Part shown: positions 1 through 7,712 of the stretch, piece after piece
How positions within the stretch are numbered: the first letter of the stretch is position 1
How the letters are laid out: each line of letters opens with the position of its first letter
Origin: Streptococcus ovuberis
GTDB taxonomy: Bacteria > Bacillota > Bacilli > Lactobacillales > Streptococcaceae
Assembly (NCBI RefSeq): GCF_012396585.1
Contig: NZ_JAAXPR010000024.1
Coordinates: 1 to 34,352 of the forward strand
DNA length: 34,352 nt
Reading direction: 5' to 3'
Notes under the pieces: model-generated
The model's input: the letters and a program-made list of their open reading frames with translations, nothing else
Database searches by the model: none
What the model was told of the DNA's origin: nothing
Position numbers and translations under genes: made by a program

Positions 1-142
1 TGCCTTTTGTAGTATAATGGTTTTGCATCTCAGAGTTCCTTTTAATGTGTTTGTGGTGAACTACATTATATCTCTCTGGGATGTTTTTTCATACTCTCAA
101 CTGGCTAACTTCATTTTAGAACTTTCTGTTAAGAGGTAGGAT

Positions 143-355
143 TTAACCATCGTTATCTGCGGTAAAACGAACAATATCATTGGGAGTGCAAGACAAAATG
201 ACACATAGTTTTTCCAAAGTTAATAGAGTAATATTTTTGTTCTTTTTCAGACTGTCAAGTGTCTTATTATCAATTCCTGACTGGAGAAGTTTATATTGTG
301 AAATTTCCTTTAACTCCATTGTCTTCCATAATGGTTCAAAACTAATAATTGCCAT
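143..355 (-). CDS. XRE/Cro-type helix-turn-helix regulator
   Basis: A 70-residue protein that is essentially one compact helix-turn-helix domain of the short Cro/CI type. It has the typical layout: an N-terminal FEPLWKTM segment, then YKLLQSGIDNKTLDSLKKNKNI (turn and recognition helix), then a TLEKLCVILSCTPNDIV helix pair. Two consecutive ATG codons exist. The strong AAAAGGAG directly abuts the first (353-358), so the second is preferred, although its spacing of 3 is still short. The gene is divergent from the Jag-N gene, and a near-perfect palindrome lies between their promoters. I infer a local autorepressor that controls both genes. No ligand or partner domain is present. Confidence 0.75.
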   Translation of the reverse strand: MAIISFEPLWKTMELKEISQYKLLQSGIDNKTLDSLKKNKNITLLTLEKLCVILSCTPNDIVRFTADNDG

Positions 356-372
356 CATCTCCTTTTGATACC

Positions 373-378
373 ATTATA
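373..378 (-). promoter_or_regulatory. Probable -10 box of the XRE regulator
   Basis: TATAAT on the minus strand, 15 bases upstream of the regulator start. A 17-bp spacer would put the -35 inside the left arm of the palindrome at 395-426. The -35 itself is weak. Confidence 0.45.
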
Positions 379-394
379 AGTTGAAAAATTTATT

Positions 395-426
395 TATCAT
401 ATTGTGTATATATCCACAATACGATA
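395..426. promoter_or_regulatory. Palindromic operator between divergent genes
   Basis: Two 12-bp arms (395-406 TATCATATTGTG and 415-426 CACAATACGATA) form an inverted repeat with one mismatch around an 8-bp AT spacer. It lies exactly between the divergent promoters and covers both expected -35 regions. That is the classic position for the operator of the adjacent HTH protein. Regulator binding is inferred. Confidence 0.6.
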
Positions 427-435
427 TAGTTGTAA

Positions 436-441
436 TATAAT
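436..441 (+). promoter_or_regulatory. -10 box of the Jag-N gene
   Basis: TATAAT in the right place before the gene at 464. A weak -35 (TCCACA, 413-418) lies 17 bp upstream and overlaps the operator. The Shine-Dalgarno ACGGAG is at 448-453. Confidence 0.5.
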
Positions 442-463
442 TTTAGAACGGAGTTAAAATACC

Positions 464-1279
464 ATGGCGATTTTCAAAGGAAAAACTGTAAATGAAGCAA
501 TTGAAAATGGATTAAATGAATTACAAATTGATAAAAAACATGCAGACATAACAGTACTGCAAGAACCAAGTAATGGTGTACTTGGTGTATTCAAAAAAGA
601 AGCTGAAGTAGAAATAGTAGTGTTAAGTGATGAAGATCTTGAAAAAAGAGCCCAAAAGAAAATGTTCGAGAAAATTTTGGCTATTGGATTGGGGATTCTC
701 TTTATTTTAATGTTTGTCGTCATACCTTTTCTTTCTAATGAAACAGATGATTCCAAAGAAACAGAATCGAAAACATCTCCAAGTTCAATGACTACTGTTA
801 TTGAAAAAAAGGAAAAAATGACCACTACTGTATCCAAAACAACTGAAGCAGATCGAACAACCAAAGAAACTACAACTAGCACTACGGTTCAACGTCCGAC
901 GGTGCTTACAATTGAAAACAATCCTGAATTTGCTGCTATTTTAAACTCAGAAAGCGGAGAATTAGCTCAACAATTTGCTGATAAGTATTATGGAATAACT
1001 GTCGAATTTGATGGACATATTGCATATATTGCGCCACATGAAAATTATAAAACACGGTACGATATTTTATTATATGGCGGCGATTATAGTGGCAGTGAAT
1101 CAACAAATTATTCTGGTGTCAATTTACAATTTTTTGATGTTGCAACGACATCAGATGCTTTTAGTAGTTTAGATAGTTTGTCAATTGGCCAAAATGTTCA
1201 TATAAAAGCACAAGTTGTAGAATACAATGCTGTGTCTGGTTTATTACGCTTAGAACCAGTACAGATAACAGCACGATGA
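464..1279 (+). CDS. Membrane-anchored Jag-N protein with DUF4839-like extracellular domain
   Basis: 271 residues. Residues 1-52 match the Jag N-terminal domain (FKGKTVNEAIENGL start, GVLGVFKKEAEVEI end) that begins the RNA-binding Jag/KhpB proteins. The KH and R3H domains are absent. One membrane helix follows at about 69-90, then a Thr/Ser/Lys-rich linker at about 93-145. The C-terminal domain of about 125 residues (TIENNPEFAAIL, EFDGHIAYIAPH, KTRYDILLYGGDYS, SIGQNVHIKAQVVEY) resembles DUF4839. The predicted topology is cytoplasmic Jag-N and extracellular C-domain. Function is unknown; the family links are from motif memory. The gene is AT-rich compared with 4-9 kb. It is paired divergently with an XRE regulator and is probably controlled at the palindrome between them. 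Confidence 0.75.
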   Translation: MAIFKGKTVNEAIENGLNELQIDKKHADITVLQEPSNGVLGVFKKEAEVEIVVLSDEDLEKRAQKKMFEKILAIGLGILFILMFVVIPFLSNETDDSKETESKTSPSSMTTVIEKKEKMTTTVSKTTEADRTTKETTTSTTVQRPTVLTIENNPEFAAILNSESGELAQQFADKYYGITVEFDGHIAYIAPHENYKTRYDILLYGGDYSGSESTNYSGVNLQFFDVATTSDAFSSLDSLSIGQNVHIKAQVVEYNAVSGLLRLEPVQITAR

Positions 1280-1412
1280 AATTAGATTAAAAATGGATAG
1301 TTAATATTATCTAAACTTCTCGAACCATTCCCGTTGCTATTCATGTCAAGTCCAGCAAGCATTCAAACAGTCACAAAAAGAAAAGTCGCTACGAAATAGG
1401 CACTAGCCCCCC

Positions 1413-1562
1413 AAAAAATGAGACCGAAGAAAAACACTCCTGTTGAAAACTAGTAAACTAGAATCAAGGAGTGTTTTCTAGCTCTATAATCTCTGTGGTG
1501 GATTTGCTCACTACAGAAATTATAGAACCCTTTTTAGCTGACAGATGTCCTTCGGTTTTTTG
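1413..1562. repeat. Compact nested-palindrome element (MITE-like or regulatory RNA)
   Basis: Within the gene-free stretch 1280-1579, this 150-bp segment folds almost completely. An outer stem ACCGAAG (1423-1429)/CTTCGGT (1550-1556) is reinforced by an A6 (1413-1418) and a T-run (1556-1561). Inside are two hairpins: AAAACACTCCT/AGGAGTGTTTT (1431-1441/1467-1477), and 1483-1500 paired with 1509-1526 across an 8-bp loop. The second hairpin ends in a TTCTGTAGTG motif also seen at the ISL3-type terminus near 34232-34254. The T-run suggests it can stop transcription in both directions. It could be a MITE, fused IS ends or a bidirectional terminator. Nothing recognisable lies in 1280-1412. Confidence 0.6.
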
Positions 1563-1579
1563 GATAAGGGTAACGGTTT

Positions 1580-1762
1580 TTAGTTTCGTTTCATTTCTCC
1601 CTGAGGGTAATAGGTGCCTTCAGGCATATCGTTGATAAAAACGTGTATCGCAGACAGTGGGGCATTGGTGTTTTTTGAGACCACTTCCGCAACCTCACGG
1701 GCTAGAGCGATCTTTTGTGCTTCTGTGCGTCCTTCAAATAAATCAATTTTAACAAATGGCAT
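1580..1762 (-). CDS. 4-oxalocrotonate tautomerase family protein
   Basis: 60 residues starting MPFVKIDLFEGR. After removal of Met, Pro-1 is the catalytic base of this family. The length matches the usual 60-62. The start is fixed by AAAGGAGG at 1771-1778, 7 nt upstream of this ATG, and by the requirement for Pro directly after Met; the in-frame ATG at 1780 lacks both. The conserved middle (EAQKIALAREVAEVV) and IHVFINDMPEGTYYP are present. The family forms hexamers that tautomerise enol/keto acids. The physiological substrate in streptococci is unknown. It is often found near tdk in this genus, as here. Confidence 0.9.
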   Translation of the reverse strand: MPFVKIDLFEGRTEAQKIALAREVAEVVSKNTNAPLSAIHVFINDMPEGTYYPQGEMKRN

Positions 1763-1787
1763 AGGAAAGCCTCCTTTCATTTTTTCT

Positions 1788-1796
1788 AGTATAGCA
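1788..1796 (-). promoter_or_regulatory. Extended -10 promoter of the tautomerase gene
   Basis: TGC-TATACT on the minus strand, an extended -10 box 26 bp before the start codon and just upstream of the AAAGGAGG ribosome site. No good -35 is visible. Confidence 0.5.
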
Positions 1797-2020
1797 TAAA
1801 TACGATTTTTCTGCTATTTAGCCTACAATGAGCCCCAAAAGGAAGGGATTTTATAAAAGAATCAAGTTATGTTTATCGGTTTCAGCCCTGCCTTTTGGCG
1901 CACAAATAAACCAACGAAACAGAAAAAAGAGGCATAACGGGAATGGTTGGGGAATCAAAATATATGACTTTCGATTAATTTTACTATATATATCAAATAT
2001 ATAAAAGAGGAGTATTAACA

Positions 2021-2497
2021 ATGAAACTATACATGACTCAAGACAAGGGGACCTTAAAGAATACCTTTACTGTTTACAACGAATCTGAGGAGTTGCTTTA
2101 TCGTGTTAAAGGGAATATCGGCATGTACACAGGAACTAGAAGTTATATTTATGCCCCTGACGAGACTCAAGAGATCGCCTTTATCAAGCAACGTTTTGCC
2201 CAATATAAGTGGGATGTTATTATCGCAGGCCAGACAGTAGCTACTATTTCTAAAAAATGGTTCTCACCTCGATCTAAATATAGGGTTGAGATCCTTGACT
2301 GGAAGGTAACTGGTCGATTACTCTTCCACGATTATAAAATCACAGACAATCGTGATAACACCATTGCCCAATTACAGAAAAAAGCGTTTCGGTTATCAGA
2401 TAGTTTTGAAATTAGCATGGATAATCCAGAACAGGATGCGCTTTTGGTTGTGGCAGTCGTAGTGGCGATTGATGCAGTGATTGGTCAGACGAGTTAA
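2021..2497 (+). CDS. LURP-one-related (tubby-like fold) protein
   Basis: 158 residues of regular beta-strand-rich sequence. It has the LURP-one features: an early KGTLKNTFTVYNESEELLYRV strand pair, LDWKVTGRLLFHDYKI in the middle, and a hydrophobic C-terminal helix (LLVVAVVVAIDAVIG) that would run through the barrel. The family is shared with phospholipid-scramblase-like folds. No biochemical role is established in bacteria. A GAGGAG ribosome site stands 9-10 nt before the ATG. It is a single-gene unit closed by the hairpin at 2526-2553. Confidence 0.75.
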   Translation: MKLYMTQDKGTLKNTFTVYNESEELLYRVKGNIGMYTGTRSYIYAPDETQEIAFIKQRFAQYKWDVIIAGQTVATISKKWFSPRSKYRVEILDWKVTGRLLFHDYKITDNRDNTIAQLQKKAFRLSDSFEISMDNPEQDALLVVAVVVAIDAVIGQTS

Positions 2498-2525
2498 GCT
2501 CTTAATGCCTTGTTCTGGAAGCAGA

Positions 2526-2553
2526 ATCTTCTCTTTTTGAGAAGGTTTTTATT
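2526..2553 (+). terminator. Intrinsic terminator after the LURP-one gene
   Basis: Stem CTTCTC (2528-2533)/GAGAAG (2539-2544) with a T5 loop, followed by GGTTTTTATTTT. It separates this gene from tdk. Confidence 0.7.
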
Positions 2554-2662
2554 TTCCCGATAAAGTAAATGCCAGTCTTTCAAAATTATGGTAAAATAAG
2601 GAAGATTATATTTAGACTTTACTTTTTTTAAAAAGTAGAGTACTTAGATTGGAAGCGTAAGG

Positions 2663-3232
2663 GTGGCTCAATTTTATTTTAAGTACGGAGCGATGAATTC
2701 GGGGAAAACGATTGAAATCCTTAAAGTCGCTCATAATTATGAAGAGCAAGGCAAGGATGTGGTCATCATGACTTCAGCCTTGGATAATCGAGATGGTTTT
2801 GGTATTGTTTCTAGTCGTATTGGAATGCGGCGTGATGCGATTGCCATTGCAACAGATTTTGATGTTTTTCAGTATGTTAGGAATCTGGCTAAGGTACCCT
2901 ATTGTATCTTGATTGATGAGGCTCAGTTTTTGACCAAGGAACAGGTCATTGCCTTCTCACGCGTGGTAGATGAGCTGGATATCCCCGTTATGGCCTTCGG
3001 GTTGAAGAATGATTTTCTCAATCATCTCTTTGAAGGATCAGAAGCTCTGCTATTGTTTGCTGATAAGATCGAAGAAATTAAAACGATTTGCCACTATTGC
3101 TCTAAAAAAGCCATTATGAATTTGAGGATGGTGGACGGAGAGCCTGTCTATGCGGGCCAGCAAATTCAAATTGGGGGCAATGAGTCCTATCGAGCAGTTT
3201 GCCGTAGGCACTATTTTAAGCCAGAGATGTGA
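2663..3232 (+). CDS. tdk: Thymidine kinase
   Basis: Type II thymidine kinase, ATP + thymidine to dTMP, salvage pathway. 189 residues, the usual length. The P-loop GAMNSGKT is at 9-16. The Walker B and catalytic glutamate lie in LIDEAQF (Glu86). The zinc site is Cys143, Cys146, Cys180 and His183. The start is GTG at 2663, with GGAAG 7 nt upstream. It is first in a long plus-strand cluster, as in other streptococci. A TGG-TAAAAT extended -10 lies near 2587-2595. The stop overlaps the region of the following acetyltransferase start. Confidence 0.96.
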   Translation: MAQFYFKYGAMNSGKTIEILKVAHNYEEQGKDVVIMTSALDNRDGFGIVSSRIGMRRDAIAIATDFDVFQYVRNLAKVPYCILIDEAQFLTKEQVIAFSRVVDELDIPVMAFGLKNDFLNHLFEGSEALLLFADKIEEIKTICHYCSKKAIMNLRMVDGEPVYAGQQIQIGGNESYRAVCRRHYFKPEM

Positions 3233-3243
3233 GAAAAACTAGG

Positions 3244-3717
3244 ATGTCCATTACTCTAAGAGACATCACACTGAGTAATTATTTTTCCGTTATTGGGCTC
3301 AGTGTGACAAAAGAACAAGAAGCCTTTGTCGCCTCAAATGCTATCAGTCTTGCAGAGGCTTATGTCTATCAAAAGGCTGGTCATTTTGTCGCTCCTTTAG
3401 CGATTTACGATCAGGATTTGCTGATTGGCTTTACCTTTATCGTTTATGATGAGACGTTAGTCATTAGTCCTGGAAATTATTTGCTGTTTCGTTTGATGAT
3501 TGATCAAAATTATCAAGGAAAAGGCTACTTTATTCCTGTGATGGACAGTATTGTGAACTACATTAAGTCCCATCCAGCTGGGGAAGGAGCTGCAGTCTGG
3601 CTATCTTACGAAGCCGAAAATCACCATGTCAGATCCTGCTACCGTCACTATGGCTTTGTCGAAACAGGCGAAACCTATGCAGGTGAGATCGTTGCGATGT
3701 ATCAGCTAACACAATAA
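3244..3717 (+). CDS. GNAT-family N-acetyltransferase
   Basis: About 157 residues. It has the GNAT fold order: a hydrophobic strand (YLLFRLMIDQNYQGKGYFIPVMDSI) carrying the acetyl-CoA pyrophosphate loop QNYQGKGY, then AVWLSYEAENHHVRSCYRHYGFVETGE, the usual C-terminal 'relative-of-Ala, tyrosine, GF' segment. The substrate is unknown. The start is uncertain: a GTG at 3229 overlaps the tdk stop by 4 nt, while ATG at 3244 gives the more family-like start MSITLRDITL. Neither has a strong ribosome site, so translational coupling to tdk is likely. It sits between tdk and prfA, a conserved streptococcal position. Confidence 0.85.
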   Translation: MSITLRDITLSNYFSVIGLSVTKEQEAFVASNAISLAEAYVYQKAGHFVAPLAIYDQDLLIGFTFIVYDETLVISPGNYLLFRLMIDQNYQGKGYFIPVMDSIVNYIKSHPAGEGAAVWLSYEAENHHVRSCYRHYGFVETGETYAGEIVAMYQLTQ

Positions 3718-3808
3718 AAAGAATTGCCTTCACCCCCAAGCATGTCGGAAAAAGAAGGACTACTTTGAAGAGGCGATTCATTTCTGATTTAACGATTTTA
3801 CAACTAAC

Positions 3809-3881
3809 GAAAGGAACGGAACACGCCCTAAAAGCGTCGGGGAAAAGATAGATTTCCTTGTGTGCCAGCACACGATGTCAG
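3809..3881. repeat. 73-bp direct repeat, copy A
   Basis: It matches 3978-4050 base for base in length with 8 substitutions and no gap (about 89% identity). It contains the near-palindrome GTGTGCCAGCACAC. It lies in the 379-bp gene-free stretch 3718-4096 before prfA. A more diverged third relative may be present at about 3731-3770 (CCCCAAGC..GTCGGAAAAAGA). Confidence 0.75.
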
Positions 3882-3977
3882 GGTTTGTTCAATTTCTCGT
3901 CAAATTTTAAGAAAGGAAACGAACGCGGGCTACGGACTGTGCAAGCTTTTCTTTTAAAATACAAACTTAATGATAAT

Positions 3978-4050
3978 GAAAGGAACAGAACACGCCCTAA
4001 AAGCGTCGGAAAAAAGATAGACTTTCTTGTGTGCTAGCACACGGCGTCAG
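3978..4050. repeat. 73-bp direct repeat, copy B
   Basis: Second copy of the unit at 3809-3881. The palindrome is perfect here (GTGTGCTAGCACAC). It ends 46 bp before the prfA start, so it may lie in the prfA leader. Nothing else recognisable is seen between the copies. Confidence 0.75.
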
Positions 4051-4096
4051 TCTCCTATTTTTCTCTCGCTTTCTTAACGGGCTTTGTATCTTAATT

Positions 4097-5176
4097 ATGA
4101 ACATTTACGATCAATTACAGGCGGTGGAAGACCGCTATGAAGAGTTAGGCGAGTTGCTCAGTGACCCAGAGGTGGTTTCAGACACCAAACGCTTTATGGA
4201 ATTGTCTCGCGAAGAGGCAAACACGCGTGAAACGGTCGCTGCCTACCGTGAGTACAAGGCGACTATCCAAGCCATCGCCGATGCAGAAGAGATGATTAAA
4301 GAAGCAGGTGGCGACAAGGATTTAGAGGAAATGGCTAAAGAAGAGCTCAAAGAGAGCAAGGCCGCTAAGGAAGCCCTCGAAGAGCGATTGAAAATCCTGC
4401 TTTTGCCTAAAGACCCGAATGACGATAAAAACATCATCTTGGAGATTCGTGGTGCAGCGGGTGGTGACGAGGCAGCCCTCTTTGCAGGGGATCTTCTAGC
4501 CATGTACCAGAAGTTTTCCGAAAGCCAAGGCTGGCGCTTTGAAGTCATGGAGACATCTTACAACGGCGTTGGCGGTATCAAAGAAGTCGTGGCCATGGTA
4601 TCAGGGCAATCGGTCTATTCCAAGCTCAAGTATGAGTCTGGTGCCCACCGTGTGCAACGTGTCCCTGTGACCGAAAGCCAAGGCCGTGTTCATACCTCAA
4701 CAGCGACAGTTCTTATCATGCCTGAAATCGAAGAAGTCGAGTATGACATTGACCCGAAAGACCTCCGTATCGACATTTACCACGCCTCTGGTGCGGGTGG
4801 TCAGAACGTTAACAAGGTGGCAACAGCTGTCCGCATCGTTCACTTGCCGACCAACATCAAGGTCGAGATGCAGGAAGAGCGGACCCAGCAGAAGAACCGT
4901 GACAAGGCCATGAAGATTATCCGTGCCCGAGTGGCGGATCATTTTGCCCAGATTGCCCAAGACGAGCAGGATGCGGAGCGCAAATCTACCATCGGTACAG
5001 GTGACCGTTCAGAACGCATTCGCACCTACAATTTCCCGCAGAACCGTGTCACCGATCACCGTATCGGTCTGACCCTGCAAAAGCTGGATACGATTTTATC
5101 TGGGAAGATGGACGAGGTGGTGGACGCCCTCGTTCTCTATGACCAGACTCAAAAACTGGAAAAGTTGGCTAACTAA
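4097..5176 (+). CDS. prfA: Peptide chain release factor 1
   Basis: RF1 releases peptides at UAA and UAG. 359 residues from ATG 4097 ([17 protein letters not shown]), matching the family length. The in-frame ATG at 4031 lies inside repeat copy B and would add 22 atypical residues, so it is rejected. The stop-codon-reading tripeptide PVT is at 190-192 and is of the RF1 PxT type (RF2 has SPF). The catalytic GGQ is at 234-236; its Gln is the substrate of the next gene's product. The ribosome site is weak. The stop and the prmC start share an A (TAATG), which indicates coupling. Confidence 0.97.
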   Translation: MNIYDQLQAVEDRYEELGELLSDPEVVSDTKRFMELSREEANTRETVAAYREYKATIQAIADAEEMIKEAGGDKDLEEMAKEELKESKAAKEALEERLKILLLPKDPNDDKNIILEIRGAAGGDEAALFAGDLLAMYQKFSESQGWRFEVMETSYNGVGGIKEVVAMVSGQSVYSKLKYESGAHRVQRVPVTESQGRVHTSTATVLIMPEIEEVEYDIDPKDLRIDIYHASGAGGQNVNKVATAVRIVHLPTNIKVEMQEERTQQKNRDKAMKIIRARVADHFAQIAQDEQDAERKSTIGTGDRSERIRTYNFPQNRVTDHRIGLTLQKLDTILSGKMDEVVDALVLYDQTQKLEKLAN

Positions 5177-6006
5177 TGCGGCTGGGACAGGTCTTGTCTT
5201 CCTTGGAAGACCGAGTAGAAGCCGCAGGAGCAGAGCGAGCTGCCCTTGCCTACGTCTTTCGTGAGCTCAAGGGCTGGAGTTTGACCGACTTGGTTTTGCA
5301 GCTGTCACAGCCCATCACGCCAGCAGACGAGCTTCTCTTGACCGAGCTGGCGGACAAACTCAGCCAGCATCTTCCCGCTCAGCACCTGACAGGACGCGCC
5401 TACTTTCGAGAGTTGACGCTCTTGGTGGACAGCCGTGTCCTCATCCCTCGCCCTGAGACGGAGGAGTTGGTCGATTTGATTCTTTTGGAAAATAGCAGAG
5501 CAGATTTGCGGGTCTTGGATCTGGGGACAGGTAGCGGTGCTATTGCCCTCTCCCTCAAGCAAGCTAGAGAAGATTGGCAGGTGACGGCGAGTGATTTGTC
5601 AGCCGATGCTCTGGCAGTTGCTCGTGAAAATGCCCAAAAGCACGACCTTGCGGTTACCTTTATCCAGTCGGATGTTTACGATGGTCTAGCTGAGACCTAC
5701 GACCTTATCGTCTCCAATCCTCCCTACATTGCTTATGCAGACCAGCATGAGGTCGGAGAGAATGTCTTGCGCTATGAGCCGCATACCGCTCTTTTTGCCG
5801 AAGAAGAAGGATTGGCCATTTATCGACAAATCTTGAGAGATGCCCAGCAGCACCTGACACCAGATGGCAAGATTTATCTGGAAATTGGCTACAAGCAAGG
5901 TCAAGCGCTAAAAGCCTTAGCTCAGCAGTATTTACCCGATAAGCGTGTGCGGGTCTTGGCAGACAGCTACGGCAAAGACAGAATGGTGGTGATTGATCAT
6001 GGCTGA
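5176..6006 (+). CDS. prmC: Release factor glutamine methyltransferase
   Basis: PrmC/HemK methylates the GGQ glutamine of release factors with SAM. 276 residues. The N-terminal helical release-factor-binding domain covers about 1-85. The SAM motif VLDLGTGSGAIAL is at about 113-125. The glutamine-binding NPPY is at 181-184. It is translationally coupled to prfA by TAATG, so enzyme and substrate are made together. The 3' end overlaps tsaC by 8 nt. Confidence 0.96.
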   Translation: MRLGQVLSSLEDRVEAAGAERAALAYVFRELKGWSLTDLVLQLSQPITPADELLLTELADKLSQHLPAQHLTGRAYFRELTLLVDSRVLIPRPETEELVDLILLENSRADLRVLDLGTGSGAIALSLKQAREDWQVTASDLSADALAVARENAQKHDLAVTFIQSDVYDGLAETYDLIVSNPPYIAYADQHEVGENVLRYEPHTALFAEEEGLAIYRQILRDAQQHLTPDGKIYLEIGYKQGQALKALAQQYLPDKRVRVLADSYGKDRMVVIDHG

Positions 6007-6592
6007 TTTGGGTCATGTCTTAGCTAGCGGTGGGGCAGTCGTCTTGCCAACTGAGACGGTTTACGGGCTCTTTGCCAAGGCACTGGATGAAGAGGCTGTG
6101 GATCAGGTTTATGCCCTCAAGCAGCGCCCTCGAGACAAGGCGCTCAACCTCAATGTGAGCAGTTTAGCCGATATCTATGCGTTTTCGCAAAATCAGCCAG
6201 CTTTTTTGGACAAGCTTTATCAGCATTTTTTGCCGGGTCCGTTGACCATCATCTTAGAAGCCAACGACCGAGTGCCACACTGGGTCAACTCTGGTCTGGG
6301 AACAGTCGGTTTTCGGGTGCCAAGTCACCCTGTGACCTTAGACTTGATTGCCCAGCATGGACCATTAATCGGTCCTTCCGCCAATCGGTCAGGACAAGCC
6401 AGTGGTGTCTTGTTTGAGGACATTATGGCAGAGTTTGACGGTCAAGTGATAGGCTACGCAGATGATGCCGCCCTGACAGGACAAGACTCGACCATTCTGG
6501 ATTTGTCTGGTGACAGAGCGACCGTTTTACGACAAGGCGCCATCACCAAAGCACAACTATTAGAAGTTGTGCCAGAATTGACGTTTGAGTAA
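5999..6592 (+). CDS. tsaC: L-threonylcarbamoyladenylate synthase (Sua5/YrdC family)
   Basis: Makes threonylcarbamoyl-AMP from threonine, bicarbonate and ATP, the first step of tRNA t6A37 synthesis. About 197 residues, so it is the single-domain YrdC form without the extra Sua5 domain. Family features are LPTETVYGLFAKALD, the KQRPRDKAL substrate loop, FLPGPLTIIL, GFRVPSHP and GPSANRSGQASG. ATG 5999 is preferred to the in-frame TTG at 5993. It overlaps prmC by 8 nt. The S-T-rich C-terminus (GQDSTILDLSG..VLRQGAI) is complete. Confidence 0.93.
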   Translation: MADLGHVLASGGAVVLPTETVYGLFAKALDEEAVDQVYALKQRPRDKALNLNVSSLADIYAFSQNQPAFLDKLYQHFLPGPLTIILEANDRVPHWVNSGLGTVGFRVPSHPVTLDLIAQHGPLIGPSANRSGQASGVLFEDIMAEFDGQVIGYADDAALTGQDSTILDLSGDRATVLRQGAITKAQLLEVVPELTFE

Positions 6593-6619
6593 GGATAATC
6601 AGATGAATAGGAGACTAAG

Positions 6620-7069
6620 ATGTTAAAATCATTACAGTTTACAGATGCAAAAGCCTTATCCCTAATTAACGAGACGGCCTTAGGTTATGCCTTTTCGGTG
6701 GAGCAGACTGCTCAGCAGTTGGACAAGTTACTGGCAGACCCTCAGCATTTCTTTATCGGCTATGCCGATGACCAATCAGGTGATCTGCTTGGCTATGTCC
6801 ATGCCCAACAGTATGAGAGCCTTTATTCGGAGCCTGGGCTCAATGTACTGGCGTTAGCAGTTCTGCCTGCAGCCCAAGGGCGCGGAATTGGTCGGCAGCT
6901 GATGGTGGCTTTGGAAGACTTGGCGCACCAGCGTGGTTTTGCCTTCATCCGCCTGAATTCAGCTTCACATCGTCTGGAGGCGCATGAATTTTACCGCAGG
7001 ATTGGCTACGATGGGGATAAGACGCAGCTGCGGTTTATCAAGTTATTTGAGGAAGGGAACGATGATTGA
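6620..7069 (+). CDS. GNAT-family N-acetyltransferase
   Basis: 149 residues. The acetyl-CoA loop is seen in AVLPAAQGRGIGRQLM (Q/R-x-x-G-x-G/A). It is followed by AFIRLNSASHRLEAHEFYRRIGY, the typical GNAT C-terminal segment. Substrate unknown. AGGAG precedes the ATG by 7 nt. It is in a conserved position between tsaC and glyA in streptococci and overlaps the next gene by 8 nt. Confidence 0.9.
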   Translation: MLKSLQFTDAKALSLINETALGYAFSVEQTAQQLDKLLADPQHFFIGYADDQSGDLLGYVHAQQYESLYSEPGLNVLALAVLPAAQGRGIGRQLMVALEDLAHQRGFAFIRLNSASHRLEAHEFYRRIGYDGDKTQLRFIKLFEEGNDD

Positions 7070-7712
7070 ACGTGAGCCAGATGTGCCTGAGTTGACCACA
7101 GATGACATCGCTTTGTTGACGGAGGCGGTCTTCGGACAAGATCAGTTGCCTCAGGTCTGTGACTTGGGCTTTATCTTTTCGAGCACCCACCCCTTGCATT
7201 GGGAGAAGGCTGTCGAGGCTTATCGCCAGGGCTATGTTAGCCAGTTTTTGGTGACAGGAGGTCGGAGCAAGACAGGACAGGCTCATCCTGACTGGTCAGG
7301 CGGGGAGCGGACAGAGGCTGAGGTCATCATCGAACACTTAGTGGCTGGGGGTGTTCCTCGAAATGCTATCCTACATGAGAATCAATCGACCAATTTCTTG
7401 GAAAATGTGCTATTTGCTAAGGATTTGATTGATTTTTCACGCGTTAAGAGCATTTTGGTGATTTGCAAGAGCCATGTGGCAGGACGGCAGCTACGGACTT
7501 TATCCCAACACATTCCAGATGCTATTGACCTCATCTCTTATCCCTTTGATACCGCTTATAAAGGACAGATAATTCGTCGGTCAGACTGGATGACCTCTGA
7601 TATCGGCCGCCGACGGGTCTGGGGAGAATACCTGCGCCTGCTTCGCTACGGAGAGCAGGGGCATTTGAAACCATTGGACAACCAACTTAAAGGAGTACAA
7701 CATGATTTTTGA
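7062..7712 (+). CDS. YdcF-family (DUF218) protein
   Basis: 216 residues from ATG 7062, with GGAAGGG just upstream; the ATG at 6984 lies inside the acetyltransferase and is rejected. DUF218 features are [33 protein letters not shown], an [13 protein letters not shown] helix, [22 protein letters not shown] and [13 protein letters not shown]. Proteins of this fold are cytoplasmic or envelope-linked, and bacterial biochemistry is poorly defined. It overlaps glyA by 11 nt, so it is in the same transcript. Confidence 0.88.
   Translation: MIEREPDVPELTTDDIALLTEAVFGQDQLPQVCDLGFIFSSTHPLHWEKAVEAYRQGYVSQFLVTGGRSKTGQAHPDWSGGERTEAEVIIEHLVAGGVPRNAILHENQSTNFLENVLFAKDLIDFSRVKSILVICKSHVAGRQLRTLSQHIPDAIDLISYPFDTAYKGQIIRRSDWMTSDIGRRRVWGEYLRLLRYGEQGHLKPLDNQLKGVQHDF

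Noticed and set aside
1..142. Left-edge sequence as part of a gene
   Set aside because: No open frame with coding character; nothing supportable is seen.
1869..1937. 22-codon ORF between the tautomerase and the LURP-one gene
   Set aside because: No ribosome site within range and too short to judge.
3629..3871. 80-codon minus-strand ORF over the acetyltransferase end and repeat A
   Set aside because: It lies antisense to a real gene and runs into the repeat; no translation signals.
4031..4096. Upstream ATG extending prfA by 22 residues
   Set aside because: It falls in the 73-bp repeat, and the extra residues are not part of RF1.
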